A stretch of DNA of 14,264 bases from an uncultured Atopobium sp. (lineage in GTDB: Bacteria; Actinomycetota; Coriobacteriia; Coriobacteriales; Atopobiaceae). Where the stretch lies: assembly GCA_938041635.1 (NCBI GenBank), contig CALIAD010000050.1, forward strand, positions 1-14,264. The letters run 5' to 3'. A program made the position numbers and the translations under genes. Shown piece by piece: positions 12,973 through 14,264 of this stretch (position 1 is its first letter; each line of letters starts with the position of its first letter). The notes beneath the pieces were generated by a model, which had not been told where the DNA came from, did no database searches, and saw nothing but the letters and a program-made list of their open reading frames with translations.

Positions 12973-14264
12973 CTACTCCAGCTCGCGCGAGCCTGTATAC
13001 AGCTGGTAATACTCTCCACGTTTAGCAATAAGCTCATCGTGAGTACCGCGCTCAATGATGCGGCCATGCTCCAGAACCATGATGGCATCAGAGTTGCGAA
13101 CTGTAGACAGTCTGTGAGCAATTACAAAGACGGTACGACCTGCCATTAGGGCATCCATGCCCTTCTCGATAAGTGCCTCAGTACGCGTATCAATACTGGA
13201 AGTTGCCTCGTCCAAGATAAGCACGGGAGGATCAGCAATAGCAGCACGCGCAATTGCTAGAAGTTGCCTCTGACCTTGGGAAAGGTTAGCGCCGTCTGAG
13301 GTAAGTACGGTGTTGTAGCCACGTGGCATACGGCGGATAAACTTATCTGCGTTTGCGATTTTTGCTGCAGCAATAACCTCGTCATCAGTAGCATTCAACT
13401 TACCAAAGCGAATATTGTCCGCAATGGTACCCGTGAACAGATGTGTGTCCTGCAAAACAATGCCCAGGGAGGACCTTAGTGCAGACTTCTTGATGTCGTT
13501 AATAGGAATGCCGTCGTAGGTGATGGTTCCACTGCGAACGTCGTAGAAGCGGTTAATAAGGTTGGTAATAGTTGTCTTACCAGCACCAGTTGAGCCAACA
13601 AACGCAATCTTTTGGCCAGGCTTTGCAAACAGCGTGAGATTTGCAAGAACCGTTTGATCGTCGTCGTATCCGAAGGTTACGTCATCAAAGCGAACGTCTC
13701 CGGCAAGAGGGGTTTTCTCGCCAGACGGTTTGGCCCAAGCCCAAGACTCTTCTCCTGACTCATAACCGCTAACGCGAACCAGGTCAACCTTGCCCTCATC
13801 AACCTCGGGAGTCATTTCCATAACTGCAAAGATGCGCTCAGCGCCAGCAAGAGCGGTGAGCAGGAAGTTGGAAAGCTGGGTGAACTGGTTAAACGGCATG
13901 GCTGCCTGGCGAACAAAGACCAGGTAGGATGCAAGACTTGCAACATCCGCGTGTCCGTTTACGGCAAGTAGAGCGCCAACCACGGTGACCACAGCGTAAT
14001 TGATATACGTCAATGAAACCGTGATAGGGACCATAGTGGCTGCGTAACCCTGAGCACTTGTTCCAGAGTGCCGCAACTCGTCATTAACCTTTTGAAAATC
14101 AGTAAAGTTGGCATCTTCGTGATTAAAAACTTTAACCACCTTGAGGCCAGAGATTGTTTCTTCTGCAAAACCATTAAGGACACCAAGACTTTTTTGCTGC
14201 ACCGAGTAATGCTTGGCAGAGCGCTTACTTGCATAGCGTGCATAAATCACAATCAAAACGTCAA
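12973..14264 (-). CDS. ABC exporter half-transporter (fused membrane and ATPase domains), N-terminus cut by window edge
   Basis: At least 427 residues are visible, and the frame stays open to the window edge, so the true start lies outside. The first part is the C-terminal half of an exporter membrane domain (LGVLNGFAEETISGLKVVKVFNHE is the typical intracellular loop region). The second is an ATPase domain with Walker A GSTGAGKT, signature LSQGQRQLLAIARA, Walker B VLILDEATSSID and switch His in IAHRLSTV. It resembles MdlB/LmrA-type exporters of drugs, lipids or peptides. Such half-transporters often pair with a second one encoded immediately upstream, which would be just outside this window. 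It ends 9 bases before fluC. Confidence 0.95.
   Translation of the reverse strand, partial: DVLIVIYARYASKRSAKHYSVQQKSLGVLNGFAEETISGLKVVKVFNHEDANFTDFQKVNDELRHSGTSAQGYAATMVPITVSLTYINYAVVTVVGALLAVNGHADVASLASYLVFVRQAAMPFNQFTQLSNFLLTALAGAERIFAVMEMTPEVDEGKVDLVRVSGYESGEESWAWAKPSGEKTPLAGDVRFDDVTFGYDDDQTVLANLTLFAKPGQKIAFVGSTGAGKTTITNLINRFYDVRSGTITYDGIPINDIKKSALRSSLGIVLQDTHLFTGTIADNIRFGKLNATDDEVIAAAKIANADKFIRRMPRGYNTVLTSDGANLSQGQRQLLAIARAAIADPPVLILDEATSSIDTRTEALIEKGMDALMAGRTVFVIAHRLSTVRNSDAIMVLEHGRIIERGTHDELIAKRGEYYQLYTGSRELE

Overview
The window looks like chromosomal DNA of a low-to-middle GC actinobacterium. The best guess is a member of the Coriobacteriia close to Atopobium/Lancefieldella. This rests on strong AGGAGG-type ribosome binding sites, moderate GC, a GlnR-like OmpR-family regulator of actinobacterial type, and the general gene content. 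It is inference from the sequence alone, not a database match.

Layout. Bases 1-226 are the right end of an IS3/IS150-type insertion sequence: a transposase C-terminus and the terminal repeat. From 304 to 9383 almost everything lies on the minus strand. Reading in the direction of transcription, from high to low coordinates, it holds a small Cys-rich FeoB-associated-type membrane protein, a glutamine synthetase-like gene with its own terminator, a polar amino acid ABC transporter (lipoprotein binding protein, permease, ATPase), an orphan GlnR-like response regulator, an HtrA-type membrane serine protease, and RmuC. Bases 9384-10152 hold no convincing gene. Most of this gap is a 462-bp element bounded by two 46-bp palindromic blocks that are exact reverse complements of each other, with a possible 3-bp target duplication. 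On the plus strand follow gpmA (phosphoglycerate mutase) and a 14-helix-type MFS drug exporter, each with a clear terminator. The window ends with a minus-strand pair: a FluC/CrcB fluoride channel and an upstream ABC exporter half-transporter cut by the window edge.

How the genes fit together. The centre (3330-9051) reads as a nitrogen-acquisition locus: an amino acid (probably glutamine) uptake system, a glutamine synthetase family protein, and a regulator resembling actinobacterial GlnR, whose receiver domain has lost the acidic phosphorylation pocket. Directly upstream of the synthetase-like gene are four G...C pentamers spaced exactly 11 bp apart (GAAAC, GTAAC, GTGTC, GTTAC), the layout expected of GlnR operators.

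The most surprising observation is in the glutamine synthetase-like protein. It is full length and well conserved overall, but by hand alignment it lacks four of the six canonical metal ligands and the catalytic flap glutamate. It may therefore be a pseudoenzyme or regulatory paralogue. Other points of interest are an extracytoplasmic domain fused to the permease, and three diverged 22-bp repeats inside the putative mobile element.
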